Below, one piece after another: positions 1-10,500 of a stretch of 64,000 nucleotides of DNA. The stretch comes from Cydia pomonella (Eukaryota; Arthropoda; Insecta; Lepidoptera; Tortricidae): positions 1,865,247 through 1,929,246 of the forward strand of contig NC_084723.1 of assembly GCF_033807575.1 (NCBI RefSeq). The letters are read 5' to 3'. The notes beneath the pieces were generated by a model. That model worked only from the letters and a program-made list of their open reading frames with translations. It did no database searches and was not told the origin of the DNA. The position numbers and the translations under genes were made by a program. Every line of letters starts with the position of its first letter. Positions within the stretch are counted from its first letter, which is position 1.

Positions 1-357
1 TTCGGTAGTTTTATATTCATAAAAATATAAGGTCTTTCCCATTATATATTTATATGTATACCAAATATTCAATTTAAAAGTTACTTACATTTCAAACGAC
101 TCGTATTTAATTGGTTCCAACTCTGAGCATGAAACACTTCGTCGAATTAATTCAGTGTAATTAGTTTTCTAACTGACGAAGTTATAATTAACGCTTTAAA
201 GATTAGAATTAGATCAGAAAATAAGCCAAATTTACAAGTTATTAACAAAACCGTGGAAGTAAACGATTTAAGAGGGAAGGCGGGAACATTAATTAATACG
301 GCTTCAGTGCGATTGTGCGTAAAAGAGTTGCTTCCCTCATGCGTCGCATGTGTGGCA
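1..357. other. AT-rich unassigned flank
   Basis: No open frame with protein-like composition, no terminal repeats and no tRNA-like boxes could be recognised here. It ends at the target duplication of the hAT element that follows. Confidence 0.4.
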
Positions 358-365
358 GTCCGAAC

Positions 366-835
366 CAGGGATCGGAAACCGGTATTTTTTGTACGGGAAC
401 GAAAACGGTATTTTTTCGTTCTTTGTTAATTATTTCATTCCTAATCGGGCAATCTAATAATACAATGTCGATATCTAATAACACAACTGAGTCCTACATT
501 TTGAGTATAAAATAAACCGAAATATATGGTTATTTCGATGTTTTTGGGTGAATCAACTTTTTTTGTTTTGTTATCCTGTCCCGTTGTCCAAGGGACAAAA
601 GTGGCACAGTTTGTTGGAAGAGACGTTGTATGCCGTTCTATTAACATGCTTAGTAGGGGGCCTATTATGGACATTGGTTATAACGACCACAAAAACGCAA
701 GTTTGATACATTTAAGTACCATAAAATCAGTATTTCAATGAACTTTTGTCCCCTGGACAACTAATCGTAACCATGGCAACGAGTGACGCTAAAAAGTTGA
801 TTCTCCCTTTTGCAAAAAACCGGTTCCGATCCCTG
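366..835. mobile_element. Non-autonomous hAT-type element, 470 bp
   Basis: The element begins CAGGGATCGGAA and ends TTCCGATCCCTG, a terminal inverted repeat that extends with small gaps through CCGGT and a T-rich run. It is flanked on both sides by the identical 8-bp direct repeat GTCCGAAC (358-365 and 836-843), the target-duplication length expected of hAT transposases. The interior contains further inverted pairs (GTTGTCCAAGGGAC against GTCCCCTGGACAAC; a GAATCAACTTTTT pair), so the element is foldback-like. It has no transposase frame; the short open frames inside are chance. It would need a hAT transposase supplied from elsewhere. Confidence 0.8.
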
Positions 836-1026
836 GTCCGAACAGTCTCGTGAACGCTGTTATGACGGATCCGGCCAGTAAAATTATGAAACACTGGAAC
901 TCTATTCATTTAGAGTCCAGATGTAATAAATAAATAAAATCACTAAGTCCCACAGTAAGCTCAATAAGGCTTGTGTTGAGGGTACTTAGACAACGATATA
1001 TATAATATATAAATATTTATAAATAC

Positions 1027-1273
1027 TGTACCGTTCGATGAGAGTTGTGGGAGAATTAAAACTGCAGCGTTCATGCAGATAGGTAGTGCAAGACAATTTA
1101 TTAAAGTAAACAACTATACTCGATGACATTTAGAACCCGTAACGCCATCTGTTCGCGGTAATGAGTTTTAATACATAAGATAGATAGGTTCACATGCAAA
1201 ATTAGGACTTTATAATTATAGTGAATACATAGTAGATGGCGTAAACAACTAAAAGCATTAATTAACTTGAACA
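1027..1273 (-). repeat. BEL element 3' LTR
   Basis: This 247-bp terminal repeat matches 6543-6789 without a difference that I can see. In element orientation it is the 3' LTR, preceded by GGGGGAGTA. The last codons and stop of the pol frame (1262-1264) lie inside it. It contains CGCCATCTG and, further on, an inverted partner AGATGGCG. Confidence 0.92.
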
Positions 1274-4093
1274 TACTCCCCCGGAAAGGACGGAGTCCTT
1301 TACACAAGGTAAAACACATAATTTAGTTATAGATCTTTGAATAACACCAGAAATTGTCCGTATTTCATATGTCCGAGTTAAGCCATCAGGTCCTGGATGC
1401 TTCCCTATAACACGGCCCATTGGCCAGCTTCCAGGCGGGAGTCGTTGATCTTTGACCAATACCAGATCGCCTATGTCCAGATCTTTGGTTACGCGGTTCC
1501 ATTTAGGACGTTGCTGAAGACGGGTTAAGAACTCCTTCTGCCATTGTCTCCAAAAATCTTGCAACATCTTTTGCGTAAGCTGCCATCTAGATAGCTGGTG
1601 AATCTTAGAGTCCGTATAGTCATCATCAGGGATACTAACAATCTGTTCAGTGGTCAGAAAATGACCTGGGGTTAATGGTTGTAATGAGTCCGGATCGTCA
1701 TTGAGAGGGTATAAAGGCCGAGAATTGAGGCATCCTTCAATCTGGGCGAGTAACGTCGTCAATTCTTCAAAGGTGAGGGTTGAGTTTCCTATTACCCTTT
1801 TCATATGGTATTTGATTGATTTTACGCCGGCCTCCCATATACCACCAAAATTAGGAGCTGCAGGAGGGATATATTTCCATGTAATCCTCATATTATCTAA
1901 CTGGGCTGCAAACTCATCTGGGATTCTTGCTTGACCTTGGCGCCACATGGCTATCAAGTCCTTCTTGGCTCCAATGAAATTTGTGCCATGGTCGCTCCAC
2001 ATCTCTGCGCATCGTCGTCGTCTAGATACGAATCGCCTTAAAGCCGCTAGAAATGCCTCTGTACTTAAACTACTCACGAGTTCGATGTGAAACGCTCTGG
2101 TCACCATGCAGACAAAAAGAGATATGTACGCCTTAGTGGATTTTGCTCCACGGCCTTTGCTCATCCGCACATTTATAGGTCCTGCAAAATCTACTCCGCT
2201 GATCAGAAAAGGCTTTGCGGGTTTTACTCTTATAGCAGGTAGATCTCCCATTAGCTGATTGCTAGTTTCTCCTCTCTGCCGGATACAAACGATGCAGTTG
2301 CGTACATATTTCTTTATTTTATTAGTCATGTTGATTAGCCAGTATTTGGATCGAAGATACATCACCATCAACTGTGGACCGCCATGAAGAGTGCTGCTGT
2401 GTGCTTCTGCTAGAAGAAGAGGTAACAGAGCATTGTCCTTCGTGATTATAATGGGGTGCTTCTGTTGGGCTTCTAAATCAGCATGGCGAAGTCGGCCGCC
2501 TACTCTCAACACACCCTTTGGATCTAAAAAGGGGGCGAGTGACAACAATCGACTTTTTCTTTTCAGCTGTTTCTTACTCTTTAAATCATCAATTTCTTCT
2601 TGAAATTCGATTTCCTGGGTTCGTCTTAAGCAAATGGTAAGTGCTTCATCTCTCTCTTTAGTCGTCAGGTAAGTTGGTAAGTGATCTTTATTTTCTCTCT
2701 TTCTTTTCAGATGCAGCATCCATCTTCGACAGTATGCGATTATTCTCACCAGTTTCCCCAGCGACGAGTATTTAGCAATCAAGGTAAGTATTAAATCCTC
2801 TTCCTTTTCTTTAGTTGTAGTAACCAATGTTTTAATAACTTTTCTGCATTCTAAGTCTGTTTCAGGTACTACTGTTCCCGGCAGTTCAAGGGCTGGCTCT
2901 TTGAGAAACGCCGGTCCATCCCACCAGAGTGTATTTTCCAAGAGCTTTTTTGGCATAACTCCTCGTGAGGCTGGGTCTGCAGGATTGTGTTTAGTATTGA
3001 CGTAGTACCACCCGTTTATCTCATTCATTTTGTTAATTTCAGTGACTCGATTTTTTACAAAAGGAGTCCATCGACCTGGGTCTCCTTTTATCCATGACAG
3101 AACAACTTGTGAGTCCGACCAGGCAAATACTTGATGTTTTTGAACTTTTAATATGCTTACAACGTGTTTCAGGAGTCTACAAAGCAGAACAGCTGCGCAC
3201 ATCTCTAATCTTGGCATGGATATTTGCTTCAAAGGGGCTGTTTTCGTTTTAGCCGTGAGTAGAGATACTTGTACTTGCCCGTCTGTGTCGATGGCTCGGA
3301 TGTATATTACTGCTGCGTAAGCGCTCATCGAGGCATCAGAAAATCCATGAACCTCAATCGAACTTCTGTCTGCATTTGTATGTACCCAGCGATTTATCTT
3401 TACTTCTGTCAGTGCAGGAATCTCATTTCTAAACTTCATCCACTCTTCCTTCACTTTAGCTGCGAGTTCTTCATCCCAACCAACACCTAATTGCCATAAT
3501 TTCTGCATGAATGTTTTAGCGATGACTACTGCAGGCGCCAGCCAACCCATCGGATCAAATAATGATGCTATATCTGCTAAAACATTCCGCTTCGTGACTG
3601 GTTGTTCAGGTAAGTCTTTCAAATTATTCGTAATTTGCAATTTGTCTTCTTTAGTGTTCCAAATTATACCCAAAGTCTTAATACTGTCTCTTCCATCTAC
3701 TTCTCTTTGGGCCTTTGTAGATCGTTTTACAGGTTCAATCTCTTGCATGAATGCTTCACTATTTGAACTCCACTTTTGAAGTTCAAACCCACCCTTTTTG
3801 AGAATTGCTGTAATTTCTTTCTGATTTCTTTTAGCTTGCTCTTCTGTTTCATGCCCCGACAGAACGTCGTCCATGTAGAAATCTTCCAATATGATACGCT
3901 GTGCTTCAGGATACTCTTGACCCTCATCTATAGCAACTTGACGTAAGGTTTTGATGGCCAAGTAGGGAGCGCAAGAGGTCCCGAAGGTAACGGTAAGTAA
4001 TTTGTAATCTTCTATTGGTTTTTTAGTATCGGTTCTCCAAACGATGCTTTGATAATTTGTATCTGCCTCATCAACTTCAATCTGCCGATACAT
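1262..4093 (-). CDS. BEL/Pao pol: RT C-terminal part, RNase H and integrase
   Basis: This 943-residue frame is typical of BEL/Pao polyproteins. It opens within the RT palm; the catalytic YMDD is near residue 50. RNase H follows (GFSDAS near 250, then a WSDSQ motif near 330). A zinc-binding integrase head has two His near 565-570 and CIVC near 599. The DDE core is visible as VDFAGP near 633, SDHGTNF near 699 and GIWEAG near 749. A C-terminal DUF5641-like region ends LPC before a short tail read from the LTR. The first ATG in this stretch (4093) is internal to RT. The same frame is open upstream to about 4190, where it overlaps the gag frame. In an intact element it would be continuous with Gag and protease. 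Functions are known for the family; activity of this copy is doubtful. Confidence 0.9.
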   Translation of the reverse strand: MYRQIEVDEADTNYQSIVWRTDTKKPIEDYKLLTVTFGTSCAPYLAIKTLRQVAIDEGQEYPEAQRIILEDFYMDDVLSGHETEEQAKRNQKEITAILKKGGFELQKWSSNSEAFMQEIEPVKRSTKAQREVDGRDSIKTLGIIWNTKEDKLQITNNLKDLPEQPVTKRNVLADIASLFDPMGWLAPAVVIAKTFMQKLWQLGVGWDEELAAKVKEEWMKFRNEIPALTEVKINRWVHTNADRSSIEVHGFSDASMSAYAAVIYIRAIDTDGQVQVSLLTAKTKTAPLKQISMPRLEMCAAVLLCRLLKHVVSILKVQKHQVFAWSDSQVVLSWIKGDPGRWTPFVKNRVTEINKMNEINGWYYVNTKHNPADPASRGVMPKKLLENTLWWDGPAFLKEPALELPGTVVPETDLECRKVIKTLVTTTKEKEEDLILTLIAKYSSLGKLVRIIAYCRRWMLHLKRKRENKDHLPTYLTTKERDEALTICLRRTQEIEFQEEIDDLKSKKQLKRKSRLLSLAPFLDPKGVLRVGGRLRHADLEAQQKHPIIITKDNALLPLLLAEAHSSTLHGGPQLMVMYLRSKYWLINMTNKIKKYVRNCIVCIRQRGETSNQLMGDLPAIRVKPAKPFLISGVDFAGPINVRMSKGRGAKSTKAYISLFVCMVTRAFHIELVSSLSTEAFLAALRRFVSRRRRCAEMWSDHGTNFIGAKKDLIAMWRQGQARIPDEFAAQLDNMRITWKYIPPAAPNFGGIWEAGVKSIKYHMKRVIGNSTLTFEELTTLLAQIEGCLNSRPLYPLNDDPDSLQPLTPGHFLTTEQIVSIPDDDYTDSKIHQLSRWQLTQKMLQDFWRQWQKEFLTRLQQRPKWNRVTKDLDIGDLVLVKDQRLPPGSWPMGRVIGKHPGPDGLTRTYEIRTISGVIQRSITKLCVLPCVKDSVLSGGVCSS

Positions 4094-4094
4094 T

Positions 4095-6356
4095 TTAATG
4101 ATGTCTGCGACATATGCGATTTTGTGTGTTCTCCATCTCAGCAGTATATCGCGTAAATCTTGTTGAAGAGTAGGGCCTATGAGTAATGCTACTATCTACT
4201 TTCTTCATGTGTTGTAGTTCTAGGTACTCTTTTAAGACGTCGTTGTAATCATCTTTCAATTTTGGATTCTTATCTAATCTTCTTTCTAGCGACATCCATC
4301 TCTTCACTGCTATCTCTCGTGAGTCACGTGGTAAAACAGGTGTATCTTCTCTAAATGGCAGCCTGACCACGTAACGACCATCTTCTCTTCTTTTGTGCGT
4401 CTTCTCATAAATGTCTTCTGCCTTCTTTTCGTCTGAGGTTAGTGTATGGCTTTCTTCTTCTATGGTTTCTAACTCCCAGAACTTCTTCAGCATGTTATTA
4501 AGATCAACATTAAGATGCATGCTGACGATGTTTTTTGTGGCAGTGTGCTCTGTCCTCACATTCCCGCAAATTATCCACCCCAGGTGACTGTCTTGTGCTA
4601 TAGGTGTTCCTGAGGGGCCATTGATCACTCCAGGTTTAATAACTTCGCTCCAAATTTCGACTCCTAAAAGCAAGTCGATGTGACCTGGAGTGTGACAAGT
4701 TGGATCTGCGAGGCACAACTTCTCGACATGTTTCCAGTTTTCCATCTTCACTTCATTCTCCGGCATAATGTCGGTGATGTGATGAACAACGTATGTAGTT
4801 GCTTTCATTTTCATTTTCAGCTCGATTCTTGATGAGAACTCTATTTCAGTTACATACTTAAGGGTAGTCTTCATCTTCTCAACCCCTGTTACATGCCCAC
4901 TGACTGAGGTACGTCGTAAACGAAGCCTTTGTGCCGCGGCCTCAGTTACAAAAGACTCTTGTGAGCATGGATCCAACAGCGCTCTCATCAAGTGTTTTTC
5001 TCCGTTCTCAGCGTATACTTGCACTAATGCAGTTGGCATCAGCCGCGCGTGACTCCCCGTAGTGAGGTGAGATATAATTATCTTTTTATTTTTATCTTCT
5101 TTTTCTTCCTTGATATCTTCTTTATTCTCTAAAAGCGGCGCTGATGACTCCGGAACCGGCGCAGAGGTCTGAGACTGAGGGTTCCACGTGCTATGCAGCA
5201 GAGAGTGGTGTTTTCTCCCACATTGGCGGCAAGAAGATCGATGTTTGCAGAACTTAACTGAATGCCCCGGTACTAGGCAATTAAAACAAAGCCGCCAGCC
5301 TTGCACATATTCCACTCTCTTTTCTACTGCAAGTTTCGTAAATTCCTTACAAGTGTATAATAGGTGGTCTTGGTTACAAAAAATGCATTTTTGTTCGCTT
5401 TTATTTATATGAAAACTTCTTTTATTTACAGGTGCAGTCGACGACGGAGCTTGTATCATTTCCAAAACACGAAATCTTTTTTCCAGGAACTTGGTTAACA
5501 TGTTTAGTGTTGGTAATTCACTGATATCTAGGGACCCGAGCTCGAGTTCCCATTCTTTATGTGACTCCGAGTCTAATTTATTTACAATTAAATGAATTAC
5601 CAGTGTATCCCATGTATCAACTTGTATATCTTGATTCTTCAATTTATTCAAACATTCACTTGTGGTGTCTAACAAATCTCGTAACCCTTTCGATGTTCCC
5701 GTAGCTAATTTTCGTTGATTTACTGATCGTGTCAAAATTGTGTTAACAATTATTCGTTTATTGTTGTATCTTTTTAATAAAACATTCCATGCCATGTCGT
5801 AATTACTCTCACTGATAGGTATATGCTTAAGTAACTGTTCCGCCTCACCCGATAAACAACTTTTTAAATAATGCATTTTTTGCACTTTATTGAGTGTGGT
5901 TTTATTGTGTATTAGCGATGTGTACATATCGTGAAACGAAGTCCATTCGTGATAACTGCCAGAGTACTGTGGGATATTAATTTTCGGCAGACGAACTTCA
6001 TCACTCATACTAGTGGCATTTGGAGGGTTATGTGAACTCGATGCACTTTCTCCGCTTCGTGAATTTAACTTCAATAACAAATCCATCATATCTGACCGTA
6101 ACTCGATGTATTGTTCTTCGACTTCCATAAAATAATCTTTTGTGAAATATTCATACTGTCCGCGATCTTTTTTAGATACTAATTTCAACATTTCCATGTG
6201 ATTGCTGTGAAACCGAGTCCAATATTCGGTCAATATTTCCATCCGTAACTGTACATAACCACTAGTTAATCTTTGTTTCGGTGATTTCTTGTAATTAGAA
6301 ATAGCTTTCACCAACAACGCGTACACGTTTTCTTGTTCCTTTATATAGTCTTCCAT
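4095..6356 (-). CDS. BEL/Pao gag-protease with N-terminal edge of RT (frame broken at the end)
   Basis: From the first true ATG (6356, MEDYIKEQ) the frame gives about 753 residues; the open frame extends upstream to 6398 only through a TTG codon. A BEL-type Gag domain (DUF1759-like, from about residue 120, PKINIPQYSG) is followed by CCHC-like zinc knuckles between about 320 and 390 (CIFCNQDH, CFNCLVPGH, CRQCGRKHH). An aspartic protease follows with LLDPCSQESF near 458. The protein then enters the RT N-terminal region (RLPFRED near 670) and stops at 4095. The last 30 or so residues are out of the family frame: the RT sequence continues in another frame from about 4190, and the expected RT block between them is missing. 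Confidence 0.85.
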   Translation of the reverse strand: MEDYIKEQENVYALLVKAISNYKKSPKQRLTSGYVQLRMEILTEYWTRFHSNHMEMLKLVSKKDRGQYEYFTKDYFMEVEEQYIELRSDMMDLLLKLNSRSGESASSSHNPPNATSMSDEVRLPKINIPQYSGSYHEWTSFHDMYTSLIHNKTTLNKVQKMHYLKSCLSGEAEQLLKHIPISESNYDMAWNVLLKRYNNKRIIVNTILTRSVNQRKLATGTSKGLRDLLDTTSECLNKLKNQDIQVDTWDTLVIHLIVNKLDSESHKEWELELGSLDISELPTLNMLTKFLEKRFRVLEMIQAPSSTAPVNKRSFHINKSEQKCIFCNQDHLLYTCKEFTKLAVEKRVEYVQGWRLCFNCLVPGHSVKFCKHRSSCRQCGRKHHSLLHSTWNPQSQTSAPVPESSAPLLENKEDIKEEKEDKNKKIIISHLTTGSHARLMPTALVQVYAENGEKHLMRALLDPCSQESFVTEAAAQRLRLRRTSVSGHVTGVEKMKTTLKYVTEIEFSSRIELKMKMKATTYVVHHITDIMPENEVKMENWKHVEKLCLADPTCHTPGHIDLLLGVEIWSEVIKPGVINGPSGTPIAQDSHLGWIICGNVRTEHTATKNIVSMHLNVDLNNMLKKFWELETIEEESHTLTSDEKKAEDIYEKTHKRREDGRYVVRLPFREDTPVLPRDSREIAVKRWMSLERRLDKNPKLKDDYNDVLKEYLELQHMKKVDSSITHRPYSSTRFTRYTAEMENTQNRICRRHH

Positions 6357-6514
6357 AATGAAGATATACGCACACCAACGTTTGTATACACTTATCAAGT
6401 CTATTTATCACTTATTATACAGTTTTTTCACTTAAATTTCTTCATTAATCCATTTAAATTCGTTAAAACGTGAACAACATTTGAGGTTAATTTCGCTGTC
6501 ACACTAAAATAGTT

Positions 6515-6542
6515 CTTATATCCGTTCGGTAAGGACCACTTT
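6515..6542 (-). other. BEL element candidate primer-binding site
   Basis: Just inside the 5' LTR, on the minus strand, the sequence reads AAG then TGGTCCTTACCGAAC. A TGG start three bases from the LTR is what a tRNA-primed element should have. I could not assign the tRNA. Confidence 0.45.
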
Positions 6543-6789
6543 TGTACCGTTCGATGAGAGTTGTGGGAGAATTAAAACTGCAGCGTTCATGCAGATAGGT
6601 AGTGCAAGACAATTTATTAAAGTAAACAACTATACTCGATGACATTTAGAACCCGTAACGCCATCTGTTCGCGGTAATGAGTTTTAATACATAAGATAGA
6701 TAGGTTCACATGCAAAATTAGGACTTTATAATTATAGTGAATACATAGTAGATGGCGTAAACAACTAAAAGCATTAATTAACTTGAACA
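6543..6789 (-). repeat. BEL element 5' LTR
   Basis: Partner of 1027-1273, also 247 bp and identical on reading. It is followed on the plus strand by the AATAC target duplication (6790-6794). In element orientation transcription would start here and run towards lower coordinates. Confidence 0.92.
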
Positions 6790-6834
6790 AATACTTAAAC
6801 ACATAGAAAACACCCATGACTCAGGAACAAATAG

Positions 6835-7066
6835 ATTTTATTCTAGAAAGGTTCTAGACTAGTATTTTTATACAATTTTGATGTTTGACGATCCTTTTGT
6901 GAAATTCTTATTATTAAGTTTACCATATCTATAATAGTTCAATGTTTTTTTAGAACAATAATAACTGCATCAATAAATTGCTCTGATATTTAGATTAAGA
7001 TGCTATTTGTAAAATTTGACGATTTAAAAGCCTATTTGAATAAAGAATATTTTGACTTTGACTTTG
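6835..7066 (+). mobile_element. Truncated LINE 3' end with TTTGAC-type tail
   Basis: Inserted in SINE-A copy 1 between CAAATA and ATATCC. It ends TTTGAATAAAG followed by repeated GACTTT units, a tail style recognisable from lepidopteran non-LTR retrotransposons. About 230 bp remain, with no coding sequence. A short AATA is shared at both junctions and may be the target duplication. Confidence 0.55.
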
Positions 7067-7168
7067 AATATCCATGCTCATCACACGAATACATGCCCTT
7101 ACCAAGATTTGAACCCGGGACCATCAGCTTCGTAGGCAGGGTCACTACCCACTAGGCCAAACCGGTCG

Positions 7169-7294
7169 TAATATTTATAAGTATATGTAAGTTTAATTTT
7201 AATTCACATATTGTATTGTTACTAACATGGTTGTAAGTTCGTGTAATACTAATAAGTCTATGGACAACAAAAGTCTGGAAATAAAGAAATTTAT
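7169..7294 (+). repeat. Probable LINE-type 3' tail, target of Gypsy-1
   Basis: AT-rich sequence ending AATAAAGAAATTTAT and resuming after Gypsy-1 (from 12477) as TTATTATTAATTG. The AATAAAG followed by a TTA-rich run resembles a retrotransposon 3' tail. Family not identified. Confidence 0.35.
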
Positions 7295-7544
7295 TGTTGG
7301 CAACCCCGAGTTCACGCCAAGATTCTACCTGCTGCGCGGCCGACTTGGTGGTGGTGGCGCCCCTCCACCTGCATAAATACCGCTGCAGAGCCGGGGACCG
7401 GGTCTTTTGCGATTTAGACTTCGGCTTCGACACATGACATTTCGTTTAGCAATGTAATTTGATTTATTGTACATTTATTTTTGATTAAAAAGTATTTCGT
7501 ATATTTCAATAGTTTTCTTTGAGTAAATTATATTATTGTTTACA
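7295..7544 (+). repeat. Gypsy-1 5' LTR
   Basis: 250 bp, identical on reading to 12227-12476. It contains a TATA-like GCATAAATAC (7371-7380) followed by GC-rich sequence that could hold the transcription start, and an AT-rich 3' half. Confidence 0.92.
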
Positions 7545-7554
7545 TCAGAAGTGG
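7545..7554 (+). other. Gypsy-1 candidate primer-binding site
   Basis: TCAGAAGTGG begins immediately after the LTR. It is complementary to CCACTTCTGA, which resembles the acceptor stem of a tRNA-Leu without its last few bases. Gypsy-2 has TCAGATGTGG at the same place. The tRNA assignment is from memory and tentative. Confidence 0.45.
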
Positions 7555-7571
7555 TAAAGTATTCACGCGGT

Positions 7572-10500
7572 ATGGGTAATTCTCGAAGAAGCCGTAAGCG
7601 TAAAAGTGCTCGTGCTGCCAGCAGTTCTAGTAGCTCATCTTACGACAGCGAAAGCACCAGAACTCCGTCACCTCCGCCTCCCAGACGCAAGAAGGCATCG
7701 CGCTCGACAAGTAAGGCGAGGAATCGTTCGACACAAAAGGCAAGAAATGGATCCGAAACAGTGAGTCACACAAATTCAAATACCCTAAATAATATCATAC
7801 CCGAATTCGACCCGCTTAAAGATGATATTGACGCATGGCTTAGTATTATTAAATCGTACGCAAAGACGTTTGATTGGTCAGACGAAATAACCCGGTATCA
7901 AGCATTAAATAAACTTAAAGGCTCTGCCAAGGTGTGGTATGATTCCCTGTTGCGTACTGATAAACAATGGCCGTCGTGGAGATGGGCCGATTGGCATAGT
8001 AAGCTATCCGCGAGCTTTAGGATTCAGAGAAATATGTTTGAGTTATTAAAAGAGGTGGTAGAACAAAAACCACGCGAAAATCAATCCTTGTATGAATTTT
8101 ATTTTGACCAAAAGTGTAGAATCGACCGTTTGCGTTTGAACTTTTCGGATCAAGATGTTATATCGATTATACTAGGAAATATAGGAGACGGAAATATCGA
8201 AACAAACAGCTTCGGCTCATGCGATCAATTAGCTAGCTTCTTGCATAGTCGTACATATAAGATAAAAAAATCTAATTCTAACATACCTTCGAAGTCGAGT
8301 CAATCTCAGTCTACCGTGCCTAATATTTCCACCAAGATACCTTCGAGTGGAACCGTGGGTCAGGCTGCGTCGTCACATTCCGTTAGTGTTGATGAAAGCG
8401 GTACACATTCTCAAACGCGACGGGTGATTAAATGTTTTACTTGCGGAGGTAATCATAAAAGAAGTCAGTGCGATGTGAAATGCGATTTTTGCAGTAAAAG
8501 GGGCCACCTTGAATCCGCCTGTTTCCATAAAAAGGGGTTAAAAACTGAATCAAAGGTAGATAAACAAGAGGTTAAATTCGTGTCATCCTCGAATGCCCGA
8601 GATAAGTTTGTCAAACAGATTGTTTTAGACAATGTCGTTATCCATGACGCATTTATAGACCCAGGGGCTAGTTGTTCTCTTATTTCCGAATCTTTGGCCC
8701 AAAAACACAGCTTAAAATACGACCATCTCACATCGCCTGTTTTCTTACAGGGGTTTCAAAAAGGTACCACAAAACCGGTTAAGTACATGTTGAATGCAAG
8801 CTTAAAACTCGATTCAGTGCATTTGGAAAATGTTAATTTTTACATAATCGATGATTTAGAAGGATGTGATATCTTAATAGGGCGAAATGTGACGGAGCAC
8901 CCTGACTTAATGTATTCACGGATTGGTAACGTATTACAATTTAACTATGCAAAACAATATGATGAGTTTTGTAAGATAATTAATGAAACTGAAATTGACG
9001 CAGACTCGAATCACGCTGAATTACTTAGTCTATTTAGTAAGTACAGTGATTGCGTGGCAAGGAATTTAAGCGAACTAGGCAAAGTAAAGAACCATGAAAT
9101 GATAATAACCGTGTCAGATCCGCGTCCCGTACAAAGTAGACCTTTTAGGTCCTCTCCTTCGGATAGACAAATCATTCGGGATATGGTTGAGGAACTACTA
9201 GCTAATGAAATCATTTGCAATAGTGATTCCCCTTACGCTTCGCCCGCACTTCTCGTTAATAAGAAAAACGGGGAGAAAAGGCTATGCGTGGATTACCGCG
9301 CATTGAATAAAGTGACAGTAACCGATAAGTACCCTATGCCTCGCATCGAGGATCTGGTAGATAGGCTTCAGGGTAGCGAGTGTTTCACGAGTCTTGATCT
9401 GAAAAGTGGCTATTACCAAATACCTCTAAGTGCCGATTCAGTACCTAAAAGCGGGTTTATTACCGAGGATGGGCACTACAATTTTTTACGTCTCCCGTTC
9501 GGCCTAGTAAATGCACCGTCTTGCTTCCAGCAGATGATGAATAAGGTGCTAGGTAATCTGCGCTTTGGCAACGTGATCGTTTATCTCGATGACGTTTATT
9601 TGGTAACCCGAACGGTAGACGAAAACATAAAATTGCTAGAGCAGGTACTTAACATATTTCGTGACAATGGCTTAACACTAAATTTAAAGAAATGCCATTT
9701 TTTCAAATCAGAAATAGAATTTTTGGGGTATAAGATCAAACCGAATAAAGTGATGCCAAACGATAGCAAATTAGAGGCAGTGAAGTGTTTTCCAACGCCC
9801 AGGACTGTGCATCAATTACGTCAGTTTTTGGGGTTAATCAGTTACTTCCGCAAATTTATAAAAAATTGTGCCATGATTTCATCACCACTAACGAAGTTGC
9901 TTAAAAAAGATAGTACTTGGGCGTGGGAAGACACACACGAGCGCGCATTTCAGATGTTAAAGGAGAAGTTACTTTCTAATAATGTATTGACGATTTTCGA
10001 TCCGTCAAAAGATCACGTACTGTATACTGATGCGAGTAGAGAGGGTATCGCCGGAATCCTTATGCAAATAACGGAAGAAGGTGAAAAACCCGTCCATTAC
10101 TACAGTAGACAGACCACACAAGACGAAAAACGTTACCACTCGTTCGAATTAGAGTTGCTTGCAATCGTTGCTTCACTACAAAAATTTAGGCTATATCTGT
10201 TAGGGTCCCCGTTCAAAATTGTGACAGATTGTAACGCGGTTCGGTATGCACTCACTAAAAAGGAAATCATTCCTCGGATTGCACGATGGGTGTTATCAAC
10301 GCAAGAATACTCATTTGAGATACAACATCGAGAAGGTGCACGTATGCAACACGTGGATGCGTTGAGTCGGAACCCCGTGCCATCCGGTGAAAAACCTGAA
10401 TGTGAGGTCGTTCTTTCAATAACAGAAGCTGACTGGATGCTGTCTGTTCAATTACAAGACCCTGAGTTAGTAAAAATCAAAAAGATACTAGAGTCAGGAC

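Larger units (their letters stand above)
1027..6789 (-). mobile_element. Complete BEL/Pao LTR retrotransposon (5,763 bp)
   Basis: Two 247-bp LTRs in direct orientation (1027-1273 and 6543-6789) bound a gag-pol region on the minus strand. Both LTRs start TG and end CA on the plus strand. The 5-bp target duplication AATAC lies at 1022-1026 and 6790-6794. Domain order is Gag, zinc knuckles, protease, RT, RNase H and integrase with integrase last, and the proteins are of BEL/Pao type. Next to the 3' LTR, on the minus strand, is a short purine run GGGGGAG. The LTRs read as identical, so insertion was recent. The coding region is broken inside RT near 4190, so this copy is probably not autonomous. 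Confidence 0.92.
927..7168 (-). mobile_element. SINE-A copy 1, split by a BEL element and a LINE fragment
   Basis: Three pieces make up one tRNA-derived SINE on the minus strand: 927-1026, 6790 to about 6834, and about 7067-7168. Read on the minus strand, the head near 7168 has an A-box-like GGCCTAGTGGG and a B-box-like GGTTCAAATC, followed by the family body and a TTTA-rich tail near 927. The pieces rejoin in family order once the BEL/Pao element (1027-6789) and a short LINE 3' fragment (about 6835-7066) are removed. The two insertions interrupted an existing SINE. Confidence 0.75.

Noticed and set aside
7536..7571. Upstream extension of the Gypsy-1 frame into the LTR
   Set aside because: It begins with TTG, not ATG; the first ATG is 7572.
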